Source: Gemmatimonadota bacterium (GTDB taxonomy: Bacteria; Gemmatimonadota; Gemmatimonadetes; Longimicrobiales; Gaopeijiaceae). Taken from it: 9,559 nt of DNA. Shown piece by piece: positions 1 to 8,527 of this stretch. The stretch is from NCBI GenBank assembly GCA_026713345.1, contig JAPOOQ010000435.1, positions 1-9,559 on the forward strand, read 5' to 3'. Both the position numbers and the translations under genes were made by a program. How positions within the stretch are numbered: the first letter of the stretch is position 1; each line of letters begins with the position of its first letter. The notes beneath the pieces are model-generated. The model saw only the letters and a program-made list of their open reading frames with translations, did no database searches and had not been told where the DNA came from.

Positions 1-588
1 GTCGAGCTGGACGCGGAAGCCGGTCTCATCGTCCGCGGGCCGGATCCGCGTACGCCAGCAGTGCCCGATGCTCATCTTCCTCATCCGACCGTCAGCGGGC
101 TTGAAGCGGATTGGTTTGTCCTTGAGGACGGGCACCACCGAAATTGCGTAGACTGCCCCCAGGACACCTGCGATTCCCAACGTCGCCCCGCCCACTGCTC
201 CGCCCGCCAACGCAGCCGCCCCCGCCGCCGTCCAACGAACGACCTTGCGCCGCCGCCGCTTGCCGAACTGGTCTCCGTAGCGCCACGCGGCAAACTCCGG
301 TCGCAGGGGCTTCCCGATCCGGACAAGCTCCAGCCCCTCGGGGTGCCTGGCGAGACCGATGTTCTCCGACGATGTCCGCACGCGGGTGCCGCGGAAGATC
401 TCCTCGCAGGCTTCGACCGCCTCCCAGCGCTCTTCGAGAGGCGTCAGGTTCCACCGTTCGCAACGACGGCACACGACCCAGAGCCGCCCCCTGGCCGCGT
501 CAAAGGCAAGCCTTCTCCCGACCGGAAACGTCTCGACGACCTCGTTGACGCCGAGCGGCCTGGTGCAGAACATGCAGGCCCGGTACAT
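1..588 (-). CDS. Unrecognised protein with two CxxC pairs and a hydrophobic segment (partial, runs off the left edge)
   Basis: The frame is open from an ATG at 588 to the window edge, giving 196 residues with no stop; the C-terminus is missing. I do not recognise a named family. The N-terminal part holds two cysteine pairs, CMFC at residues 5-8 and CRRC at 40-43, which together look like a four-Cys zinc-binding knuckle. The middle is acidic and Trp-rich (residues 44-105), then a basic stretch KRRRRK (110-115) precedes an Ala/Gly-rich hydrophobic run at about 119-154 that could be one long or two short membrane helices. A cytoplasmic zinc-binding head tethered to the membrane is the simplest reading, but that is inference. 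The ATG shares its A with the TGA of the upstream gamma-carbonic-anhydrase gene, which supports both the start and co-translation. The open frame, coupled start and paired cysteines argue that this is real; the plus-strand frame over the same bases shows no recognisable protein. Confidence 0.75.
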   Translation of the reverse strand, partial: MYRACMFCTRPLGVNEVVETFPVGRRLAFDAARGRLWVVCRRCERWNLTPLEERWEAVEACEEIFRGTRVRTSSENIGLARHPEGLELVRIGKPLRPEFAAWRYGDQFGKRRRRKVVRWTAAGAAALAGGAVGGATLGIAGVLGAVYAISVVPVLKDKPIRFKPADGRMRKMSIGHCWRTRIRPADDETGFRVQLD

Positions 589-1232
589 CAGGGATCGCTG
601 CAGTCGCGCTGAAAGCCGCAGTTCAGGCAGACGATCTTGCAGTGGCGGTCCAGAACCTCGCCGCCGCAGAGTTCGCAGACCGTGCCCGCCATGAACTTCC
701 GGCTCAGCTTCACGTAGTGGCGCGAACTTCGCTCGGTCCATGACGCCGCCGCCTCGCTGAGCGGCCTCACCCTCCCCGGCACCCCCGCCACAAGACTGCG
801 CGGCGGGATCACCGCGCCCTCCTTCACCACGGCCCCGGCGGCGACCAGGCACCCGGCCCCCACCTCGGCGCGCTGAAGCACCAGCGCCCCCATCCCCACC
901 ACCGCCCCCCGCCCGATGCGGCAGCTCTCCATGATGGCCCCGTGGCCCACCGTCACTTCCTCCTCGATCACGGTGGGTCCCTGCTCGCTCGTGTGGATCA
1001 CCGCGTTCTCCTGCACGTTGGCGCGGGCCCCCACCCGGATCCCGTTCTCGGGGTGATCCCCGCGCAGCACGGCGCCGAACCAGATGCTGGCCTCGTCCCC
1101 GATCACCACGTCCCCGATCACCACCGCGGTGGGCGCGACAAAGGCGGTCTCCGCAATGCGGGGACACCGTCCCCCGAACGCGATCACGCGCCCACTGCGC
1201 CCCCCCTCACGGCCTTGTGCCTCGCGCGTCAT
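588..1232 (-). CDS. Gamma-carbonic-anhydrase-like hexapeptide-repeat protein with C-terminal Cys-rich (zinc-ribbon-like) tail
   Basis: The protein has 214 residues. Residues 15-155 form a left-handed beta-helix of hexapeptide repeats typical of the gamma-class carbonic anhydrase/YrdA/PaaY group, cytoplasmic trimers that bind metal between subunits. Family landmarks visible are R57 and D59 (in VLRGD), Q74, H80 (VIHT) and H97 (VGHG). The third histidine ligand, normally five residues after the second, is glutamate here (E102 in AIMESC), so CO2 hydration activity is uncertain. Residues 160-180 form a polar linker. Residues 181-214 are an extra module with C186xxC189, H197-C198, C202xxC205 and C211, which resembles a zinc ribbon and is not part of ordinary YrdA proteins (about 180 residues). 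The ATG overlaps the TGA of the CNNM gene by one base and the stop overlaps the next start by one base, so this is the middle gene of a coupled trio. The fold assignment is firm; the substrate is not. Confidence 0.92.
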   Translation of the reverse strand: MTREAQGREGGRSGRVIAFGGRCPRIAETAFVAPTAVVIGDVVIGDEASIWFGAVLRGDHPENGIRVGARANVQENAVIHTSEQGPTVIEEEVTVGHGAIMESCRIGRGAVVGMGALVLQRAEVGAGCLVAAGAVVKEGAVIPPRSLVAGVPGRVRPLSEAAASWTERSSRHYVKLSRKFMAGTVCELCGGEVLDRHCKIVCLNCGFQRDCSDP

Positions 1233-2521
1233 CAGCGCCCCTCGCCCCGTCCGCCGTCACGGCGCAGCCGCGCCCGTAACACCTGCGTTTCGGACGCCTC
1301 CAGCACCTCGATCCGCACCCCTCCGGCCGTCAACACCCGACCCGGCACCGGAACCTGCCCGAGCTCCTCGAGGATGAAGCCGTTCAGGGACCGGTTCTCC
1401 CCCTCCGGAAGATCGAAGGCGAAACGATCGTTGATCTCGCGCAGCTCCGCGGCCCCCGACGCCACGACCTCGTCCGGCGAGACCCGGGTCATGGGGTCCT
1501 CGTCCAGATCCGTCTCGTCCACGATCTCGCCGACGAGCTCCTCGAGGACGTCCTCCAGGGTGATGAGCCCGTCGGTTCCGCCGAACTCGTCCGCCACGAT
1601 TCCCATGTGCATGCGGCGGGCCCGGAAATCGGCCAGCAGCCGGGCCAGCGACAGCGAGCCGGGCACGAACATGGCTTCGCGGGCCAACTCCGAGAGCGGG
1701 ACGTCCCGCCGCCCGGCGACGTAGGCGCGGTACGCGTCGCGCACGTGCAGGATGCCGGTCACGTCGTCGATGCTCTCGCCGTAGACCGGGACGCGCGAGT
1801 GAGGCACCTCCGCCAGCTCCGGGAGGATGTCGCCAAGGCGGCGCGACTGCTGCCATGCGACAATGTCGACCCGGGGCGTCATCGCGTCCCAGGCGTTGAG
1901 TTCGTCCAGCTTGAAGGCGCGCTCGATCAGGCGCCGCTCGTCGGGATCGACGATCCCCGCGCCGGACCCGATCTCAAGCGCTTCCCGCGCCTGCATCTCG
2001 TCCGGCGAACTCTCGTCCGTCTCCGATCCCCGTGAAAAAAGGCGTCCCAGCGCCAGCAGCGGGAAGAACACGCGGGAGAAGAACCGCGACGAGGCCCGCA
2101 GGAAGGGCGCAGCCGCGAGCGCCAGCCGCACGGGACGCCTCGCCGCCAGCGCCCGCGGACCCAGCTCACCGGCCAACAGCACGACGATGATCACGAGAGG
2201 CCCGCCGATCCACATCCCCCGGGGCCCCCACGCCGCAGCCGCCGCGCCGACCCCCGCGGCCGCGGCGGCCAGGTTGCATATCGCGCGCAGAATCACGAGC
2301 GGTGACGTGGCCGCCTCCCCCGTGCGCAGCGCCGTCAGGGCGTCCGCGCCCGCGAACCCCTCTCCAACCAGGATGCGCGCCTTCGAATCCGTCACCTTGA
2401 GCACCGCCGAGAGCGTGGCGGTCAGGCCGGCCGCAATGAACAGCAGCACGACGAAGGCCAGGGTGAGCCCCAGGATCAGCGCCATGGCTCGCCCCCGGCC
2501 TCGACGGGCCCGCAAGAGCAT
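1232..2521 (-). CDS. CNNM/CorC (HlyC) family membrane protein with DUF21 region, CBS pair and CorC_HlyC domain
   Basis: The protein has 429 residues and full family architecture. An N-terminal membrane region (about 13-160) carries hydrophobic segments at 14-42, 75-98, 105-120 and 133-160, matching DUF21. A CBS pair follows (about 212-335), with MTPR at 214-217, SRVPVY at 242-247, and DEFGGTDG at 311-318 leading into TLEDVLEELVGEI. A CorC_HlyC domain (about 345-420) closes the protein. Relatives are linked to Mg2+ (or Co2+) efflux and respond to nucleotides through the CBS pair; this role is inferred from family. N83 and the GELGP motif with E119 match conserved membrane positions, but the acidic residue usual in the first helix is not evident. 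An in-frame ATG at residue 13 (position 2485) is an alternative start; it sits directly before the first hydrophobic helix, and neither ATG has a canonical Shine-Dalgarno site. The gene follows moxR after an 88-base gap and couples to the next gene through TGATG. Confidence 0.93.
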   Translation of the reverse strand: MLLRARRGRGRAMALILGLTLAFVVLLFIAAGLTATLSAVLKVTDSKARILVGEGFAGADALTALRTGEAATSPLVILRAICNLAAAAAGVGAAAAAWGPRGMWIGGPLVIIVVLLAGELGPRALAARRPVRLALAAAPFLRASSRFFSRVFFPLLALGRLFSRGSETDESSPDEMQAREALEIGSGAGIVDPDERRLIERAFKLDELNAWDAMTPRVDIVAWQQSRRLGDILPELAEVPHSRVPVYGESIDDVTGILHVRDAYRAYVAGRRDVPLSELAREAMFVPGSLSLARLLADFRARRMHMGIVADEFGGTDGLITLEDVLEELVGEIVDETDLDEDPMTRVSPDEVVASGAAELREINDRFAFDLPEGENRSLNGFILEELGQVPVPGRVLTAGGVRIEVLEASETQVLRARLRRDGGRGEGR

Positions 2522-2609
2522 CCGGGACCGGGCGCCGGGCGAGCGTCGGCGAAATCAGCAGCCCGGGATCGTGTTCCTGGTGACGGAGGTTGGTCGTCGG
2601 GTACGGCCT
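2522..2609. other. Intergenic gap between moxR and the CNNM gene
   Basis: These 88 bases separate the moxR stop from the CNNM start. The frame upstream of the CNNM ATG is closed by a stop at 2555-2557, so the CNNM protein cannot extend further. I see no T-tract terminator and no clear promoter on the minus strand, so read-through from moxR is likely. Confidence 0.5.
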
Positions 2610-3641
<1,032 letters not shown>

Positions 3642-3687
3642 ACCCGGTCTGTTGAGAGGGGCGCGTGAGTGCTCTGTTCGACGGCGG

Positions 3688-3717
3688 AAGATAGATGGGA
3701 CTTGTTTTTCGGGTCAA
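3688..3717 (-). promoter_or_regulatory. Putative sigma70-type promoter for moxR
   Basis: Reading the minus strand, TTGACC (3717-3712, 5 of 6 matches to TTGACA) is followed after 18 bases by TATCTT (3693-3688, 4 of 6 matches to TATAAT). Transcription would begin near 3681, giving a leader of about 40 bases before the moxR ATG. The spacing and position are good; the assignment is by consensus only. Confidence 0.45.
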
Positions 3718-3729
3718 GGAGAGGACCGG

Positions 3730-3778
3730 GCCGGAGGGTTCGAAACCCCGCACTCCAGGCGGGGCGAGATCGGCCGGC
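3730..3778. repeat. Nested inverted repeats between the divergent promoters
   Basis: An outer stem GCCGG (3730-3734) pairs with CCGGC (3774-3778). Inside it, CCCCGC (3746-3751) pairs perfectly with GCGGGG (3759-3764) around a 7-base loop. A competing small hairpin, GGGTT (3736-3740) with AACCC (3744-3748), shares three bases with the inner stem, so the two cannot form together. It lies upstream of the moxR -35 and upstream of the candidate atp promoter, so it could be a DNA operator site or, if transcription starts further left, a leader structure. Confidence 0.35.
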
Positions 3779-3786
3779 TTTCGAGC

Positions 3787-3814
3787 TTGCGAAAATTTTC
3801 ACAAGCGTTAGCTT
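3787..3814 (+). promoter_or_regulatory. Candidate promoter for the ATP synthase operon (weak)
   Basis: TTGCGA (3787-3792) and TAGCTT (3809-3814) are separated by 16 bases in the most AT-rich part of the intergenic region. The -35 matches consensus at 4 of 6 positions and the -10 only at 3 of 6. The location is sensible; the exact boxes are uncertain. Confidence 0.25.
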
Positions 3815-3884
3815 TCCTTGAAATCATCGCACTGTCTGCGGGGATTCTTCCAGGCTCGAGGCTGCGGCCGGGGAGTCGTTGGGC

Positions 3885-3889
3885 AGGAG
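3885..3889 (+). promoter_or_regulatory. Shine-Dalgarno site that sets the atpZ start at TTG
   Basis: AGGAG sits 8 bases before the TTG at 3898. There is no ATG in this frame before position 3964, which lies in the middle of the first membrane helix, so the TTG is the only start that keeps the complete AtpZ fold. Confidence 0.7.
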
Positions 3890-3897
3890 AGAGCCGG

Positions 3898-4155
3898 TTG
3901 CAGGACGGTCATCGTGCGGAGGCGGGCCGCTTCGTCGGATTCGGAATCAGCTGGCTGCTCACCATGCTGCTCTTCGCGTGGGGTGGACTCGCGTTGGACC
4001 GTCGAATCGGTACAACCCCGGTCCTGCTGATTCTGGGGATCCTGCTGGGCTTTGCGGGGGGGTTCTGCGCGCTCTACCTGAGGGCGGTCGCGGAACCGGC
4101 GGATCAACGACCAGGCAAGGGGAAGACCCCTCGCCGTTCGAAAGAGGAATCGTGA
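3898..4155 (+). CDS. atpZ: AtpZ-like F1Fo ATP synthase accessory protein
   Basis: From the TTG at 3898 the protein has 85 residues. It has two membrane helices, about 13-35 and 40-62, joined by the short turn LDRRIGTTP (residues 33-41), and a basic, Lys/Arg/Pro-rich C-terminal tail (70-85). The pattern of a helix, a WxxLDRRxGT-like turn and a second glycine-rich helix is characteristic of the AtpZ/AtpI family found at the head of atp operons. In alkaliphilic Bacillus, AtpZ and AtpI together have been linked to Mg2+/Ca2+ transport and to ATP synthase assembly; whether that holds here is inference. The first in-frame ATG (3964) would remove half of helix 1. The stop TGA overlaps the GTG of the next gene (GTGA at 4152-4155), which ties the two translationally. 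Confidence 0.85.
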   Translation: MQDGHRAEAGRFVGFGISWLLTMLLFAWGGLALDRRIGTTPVLLILGILLGFAGGFCALYLRAVAEPADQRPGKGKTPRRSKEES

Positions 4156-4544
4156 AAGAGTCCAGGTCCTTTCTGGCCGTCTCCGTCGCCATCGTGCTCG
4201 CGGGAACGCTGGTCGGATCAATTCTGAGCGGCGACGCCCGGACCGCCATTGTCGCCGCCGGACTGGTGGTGCTGGTCACTCAGTTCCCGCTGCATTTCCT
4301 GCTCCGCGGGTGGCGGGAACGGAACGATCGATTCCTGGCCTCCATCGTGGTCGGCTTCTTTGTCCGGGTCGCCGTACTTGCCGTCGCCGTGGTCGTGTTC
4401 GTAGTCCCGGACCGGGTTGCCGCTGCTCCATTCCTGCTTGCCCTGGGCGGGTTCATGGTGGGCATTTTGATCGCCGAGGCGACGTTCGAGAGCCGCCGCC
4501 TGCGCACACGCGCGGCGAAGACAGCGGAGGCCTCGGCTTCGTGA
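4152..4544 (+). CDS. atpI: ATP synthase subunit I-like membrane protein
   Basis: From the GTG at 4152 the protein has 130 residues. It has four hydrophobic segments, about 7-26, 31-50, 61-84 and 91-110, with the basic loop RGWRERNDR (52-60) between helices 2 and 3 and a charged C-terminal tail. Small four-helix proteins of this size immediately before atpB are subunit I (AtpI/AtpR-like) proteins, which help c-ring assembly or act with AtpZ. Sequence conservation in the group is poor, so the call rests mostly on topology and position. The start overlaps the atpZ stop by four bases and a GAGG lies 4 bases upstream, a rather short spacing. The stop TGA in turn overlaps the GTG of atpB (GTGA at 4541-4544). 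Confidence 0.8.
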   Translation: MKESRSFLAVSVAIVLAGTLVGSILSGDARTAIVAAGLVVLVTQFPLHFLLRGWRERNDRFLASIVVGFFVRVAVLAVAVVVFVVPDRVAAAPFLLALGGFMVGILIAEATFESRRLRTRAAKTAEASAS

Positions 4545-5509
4545 CCGCAACCTTGAAGACAATGGGAGCCGCGGGATTCCTCTCGCTGCTGCTCGCCGCC
4601 AGTCCCGCCGCAGTTGTGTTCGCCCAGGAGCACGGGGAGTCCGATGCGGAAGCCCACGACGGCCCGTTCGACCTGGGGGAAATGCTCGGACACCACATCC
4701 TGGACGCGCCCGAGATCGAGCTTCCCGGGATGGCCGTGCATCTGCCGCACTGGGACTGGGCGGTTTTCCAGGTGGGAGCCGCCACGGTGGACCTGTCGCC
4801 CACCAAGCACGTCATCCTGCTCCTGCTGGCGGCGATGATTACGGCAGTGTTCACGCTGCTGGCTGCCAGAACCGTGACGCGTCGGGGGCCGGGCAGGGCT
4901 CCGCGCGGGATGGCCAATGCCGTCGAGGCCGTGGTGGTCTTCCTGCGCGACGATGTCTGCAAGGAGAACATCGGGCACGGGTACCAGCGCTTCGTTCCGC
5001 TGGTGCTCACCCTCTTCTTCTTCATCCTCGTCATGAACCTCCTCGGGCTCGTCCCGTGGGGCGGATCCGCGACCGGCAATCTTGCCGTGACCGCCACTCT
5101 CGCGGTGGTCACCTTCACGGTCACCGAGATCTCCGGCTTTCGGACACTAGGACCCGCCGGCTACCTGCGGACGATCTTCTATGCTCCGCCGGGGGCCAGC
5201 GGGGAAATGAAGTACCTGAAGCTCCTCATCATCACGCCGGTCGAATTCCTCGGAAAGCTCATCAAGCCCTTCGCTCTGGCCCTGCGGCTGTTCGCCAACA
5301 TGACCGCGGGGCATGTGCTGATCTTTTCGCTGCTCGGTTTCATCTTCCTGTTCGGCCACGTCGCATTCGTCCGCTGGGCGGTCGCGGCCGGCTCCTTCGC
5401 TCTCGTGTCGGCGATTCTGCTGCTGGAACTTCTGATCGCCGTCATTCAAGCCTACATCTTCGCCATGCTCTCGGCCGTCTTCATCGGGCTCATGCAGCAT
5501 GAACACTAG
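4541..5509 (+). CDS. atpB: F1Fo ATP synthase subunit a
   Basis: The protein has 322 residues from the GTG at 4541, longer than the 271-residue E. coli subunit. The extra length is N-terminal: a signal-peptide-like stretch (1-29, hydrophobic core about 9-28, cleavage plausible after FAQ) followed by an acidic, His-containing segment (30-85) with FDLGEMLGHHILDAPEIE at 43-60. The core has membrane helices from about 90 onward. The essential arginine that faces the c-ring is R249 in ALRLFANM, with Q303 in AVIQAY as the usual partner. H258 (TAGHVL) and E296 (LLLELL) appear as the swapped version of the E. coli Glu219/His245 pair, a known natural arrangement. GGAGG at 4526-4530 lies 10 bases before the GTG. 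An ATG at 4562 is an alternative start (315 residues) but lacks a ribosome site and the overlap with atpI. Confidence 0.97.
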   Translation: MTATLKTMGAAGFLSLLLAASPAAVVFAQEHGESDAEAHDGPFDLGEMLGHHILDAPEIELPGMAVHLPHWDWAVFQVGAATVDLSPTKHVILLLLAAMITAVFTLLAARTVTRRGPGRAPRGMANAVEAVVVFLRDDVCKENIGHGYQRFVPLVLTLFFFILVMNLLGLVPWGGSATGNLAVTATLAVVTFTVTEISGFRTLGPAGYLRTIFYAPPGASGEMKYLKLLIITPVEFLGKLIKPFALALRLFANMTAGHVLIFSLLGFIFLFGHVAFVRWAVAAGSFALVSAILLLELLIAVIQAYIFAMLSAVFIGLMQHEH

Positions 5510-5582
5510 ACCTGCCTGACCGGTCACGGTCCGGCGCAACCCACTCCATTCCCAAGATCCAAACACAAAGGAACCGAATCCA
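5510..5582 (+). promoter_or_regulatory. atpE translation leader with stem-loop and Shine-Dalgarno site
   Basis: This is the longest gap in the sequenced part of the operon. GACCG (5518-5522) and CGGTC (5527-5531) form a 5-bp hairpin with loop GTCA; the 10-base palindrome TGACCGGTCA at 5517-5526 overlaps it. The second half is A-rich and C-rich with little structure, ending in AAGGAA (5568-5573), 9 bases before the ATG. An unstructured leader before atpE is known from E. coli to raise c-subunit synthesis; a similar role here is inference. Confidence 0.55.
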
Positions 5583-5864
5583 ATGTTCGACACAGCGTTG
5601 ACAGTCGTACAGGACGCCACCCAGGCCGGTGCCGAAGCCACCAGCACCGGCCTTTCCCTGCTGGGAGCCGGAATCGGCGCCGGCCTCGCCGCAATCGGGG
5701 CGGGCCTCGGCATCGGCCGCATCGGCGAGGGAGCCACGCAGGGCATCGCGCGGCAGCCGGAAGCCGCCGGTGAGATCCGGGCCATGGCGATCCTGCTCGC
5801 GGCTCTGGTCGAGGGAGCGGCGCTCGTCGCCATCCTCGTGGCCATCCTCTTCAAGTTCGTCTAG
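5583..5864 (+). CDS. atpE: F1Fo ATP synthase subunit c (proteolipid)
   Basis: The protein has 93 residues, forming a two-helix hairpin that assembles into the rotor ring of Fo. An N-terminal extension (1-22) precedes helix 1 (about 23-50), which has dense glycine spacing (GAGIGAG at 28-34, GAGLGIG at 39-45) for tight helix packing. The polar loop carries RQP at 57-59, and helix 2 (about 66-92) contains the ion-carrying carboxylate E77 in ALVEGAAL. Na+-type rings usually have Gln in helix 1 and Ser or Thr right after the Glu; here the matching places appear to be I44 and G78, so proton coupling is the likelier mode. The ATG has a clear Shine-Dalgarno site. The stop TAG shares its G with the atpF start. 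The N-terminal extension may be a cleaved leader or an extra-membrane tail. Confidence 0.97.
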   Translation: MFDTALTVVQDATQAGAEATSTGLSLLGAGIGAGLAAIGAGLGIGRIGEGATQGIARQPEAAGEIRAMAILLAALVEGAALVAILVAILFKFV

Positions 5865-6403
5865 TGGCTGCACCTCAGGAGACGGGGCCGGCGTGGGACA
5901 GCCTCTTCAGCGTCAATCTGGGGCTGGCTTTCTGGACGCTCCTCACCTTCCTCACGTTGCTGTTCATCCTGGGCAAGTACGCCTGGGGGCCGCTTCTCGG
6001 CGCCCTCGACAAGCGCGAGAAGGGCATCCAGGGCAACATCGACGACGCCAAACGCCAGCGTGACGAAGCCGAAGCGCTGCTCGCCGAGTACCGGGAGCAG
6101 CTCGCCGAGGGTCGCCGCCAGGCGCAGGCGATGGTCGCCGAGGGCAGGGAGGCCGCCGACGCGCTCCGCAAGGAACTGGAGGCGAAGGCCCGTGAGGAAA
6201 CGCAGGTGATGCTGGCCAACGCGCGCCGGGAGATCACGCGGGAGCGCGAGGCCGCGGTCGAGGCCGTGCGGCGGGAATCGGTGGACGTGGCGCTCGCCGT
6301 TGCGTCCAGGCTCCTCTCCGAGCGGCTGGACTCGCAGCGTGACCGGCAGCTGGCAATGGACTACATCGACGACCTGTCGGACTCCGAGGGTGCGCTGGCG
6401 TGA
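5864..6403 (+). CDS. atpF: F1Fo ATP synthase subunit b
   Basis: The protein has 179 residues from the GTG at 5864. One membrane helix (about 18-38) is followed by the conserved Trp-Gly-Pro turn (41-43) and LDKREKGI (48-55). Then comes a long charged helix (56-160) with heptad-like Ala/Glu/Arg spacing, as expected for the right-handed coiled coil of the peripheral stalk that holds F1 still. The C-terminal part (about 138-175) fits the delta-binding region. Only one b gene is present, so the stalk is probably a homodimer rather than b/b'. The start GTG overlaps the atpE stop by one base (TAGTG) and has no Shine-Dalgarno site of its own, so it depends on ribosomes leaving atpE. The stop overlaps the atpH start (GTGA at 6400-6403). 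Confidence 0.96.
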   Translation: MAAPQETGPAWDSLFSVNLGLAFWTLLTFLTLLFILGKYAWGPLLGALDKREKGIQGNIDDAKRQRDEAEALLAEYREQLAEGRRQAQAMVAEGREAADALRKELEAKAREETQVMLANARREITREREAAVEAVRRESVDVALAVASRLLSERLDSQRDRQLAMDYIDDLSDSEGALA

Positions 6404-6957
6404 GGGAGGACACCGTCGTCCGCAACTACGCCGAGACGCTCTTCGAACTCGCGGAGCGCGACGGCGGCGTGGAACCGTACGGCGAGCCGGTGGCGGCCGT
6501 GGCGGGCCTGATGGAGGACCGCAAGGTTCTGGATTTCTTCGCCACGCCGCGGGTGCCTGTGGAACGCAAGAAGGAGGCGCTGCAACGCGCGCTGGGGCGA
6601 TCGGTCCCGGCGATGCTGGTGCGCTTTCTTCTGGTCGTGATCGACAAGGGCCGCCAGCGGCTGATTCCGGCGATCATGCGGGACTTCCGGGGGCTCCTCG
6701 ACCGGCACCGGGGCATTCGCCACATGGAGGTGACCGTGGCACGGGAGCTCTCCGGCGAAGAGGGCGACGCGCTGGCGACGCGTCTCTCCGCCGCAACCGG
6801 CGCGACGGTCATCCCTTCCGTCCGGATCCGGCCCGAGATCATCGGAGGCATCGTCATCCGCGAGGGGGACACCCTCTACGACGGATCGCTGAAACGACAA
6901 CTCGACGCCATGCGGCGCAGGCTGATGGCGGCGGAGCTTCAAGAACAGGAAAGCTAG
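6400..6957 (+). CDS. atpH: F1Fo ATP synthase subunit delta (OSCP)
   Basis: The protein has 185 residues from the GTG at 6400, typical for delta. The N-terminal helical bundle (about 5-105) opens with VRNYAETLFELA (7-18), the conserved region that binds the top of the alpha subunits. The C-terminal domain carries the family signature at 145-171, with PEIIGG and later LYDGSL, which contacts subunit b. The protein links the peripheral stalk to F1 and is cytoplasmic. GAGGG (6386-6390) lies 9 bases before the GTG, and the start overlaps the atpF stop by four bases. The region is ordinary for a high-GC atp operon; nothing is missing. Confidence 0.95.
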   Translation: MREDTVVRNYAETLFELAERDGGVEPYGEPVAAVAGLMEDRKVLDFFATPRVPVERKKEALQRALGRSVPAMLVRFLLVVIDKGRQRLIPAIMRDFRGLLDRHRGIRHMEVTVARELSGEEGDALATRLSAATGATVIPSVRIRPEIIGGIVIREGDTLYDGSLKRQLDAMRRRLMAAELQEQES

Positions 6958-6963
6958 AACGAT

Positions 6964-8526
<1,563 letters not shown>

Positions 8527-8527
8527 C

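Larger units (their letters stand above)
3642..3897. other. Divergent intergenic region between moxR and atpZ
   Basis: This 256-base stretch has no convincing gene in any frame. It contains the moxR promoter candidate on the left, a possible nested stem-loop at 3730-3778, an AT-rich stretch at about 3785-3830 that stands out from the GC-rich surroundings and probably carries the atp promoter, and the atpZ Shine-Dalgarno site at 3885-3889. It likely drives both the leftward cluster and the ATP synthase operon. Confidence 0.7.

Noticed and set aside
61..612. Plus-strand frame of 183 codons at the left edge
   Set aside because: The opposite strand holds an uninterrupted frame with a coupled start and CxxC pairs; this frame is Pro/Arg-rich with no recognisable feature.
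3736..3748. tRNA T-arm-like sequence GGGTTCGAAACCC
   Set aside because: Only three T-stem pairs fit in tRNA register and there is no acceptor, D-arm or anticodon arm around it; it is better seen as part of the inverted-repeat cluster.
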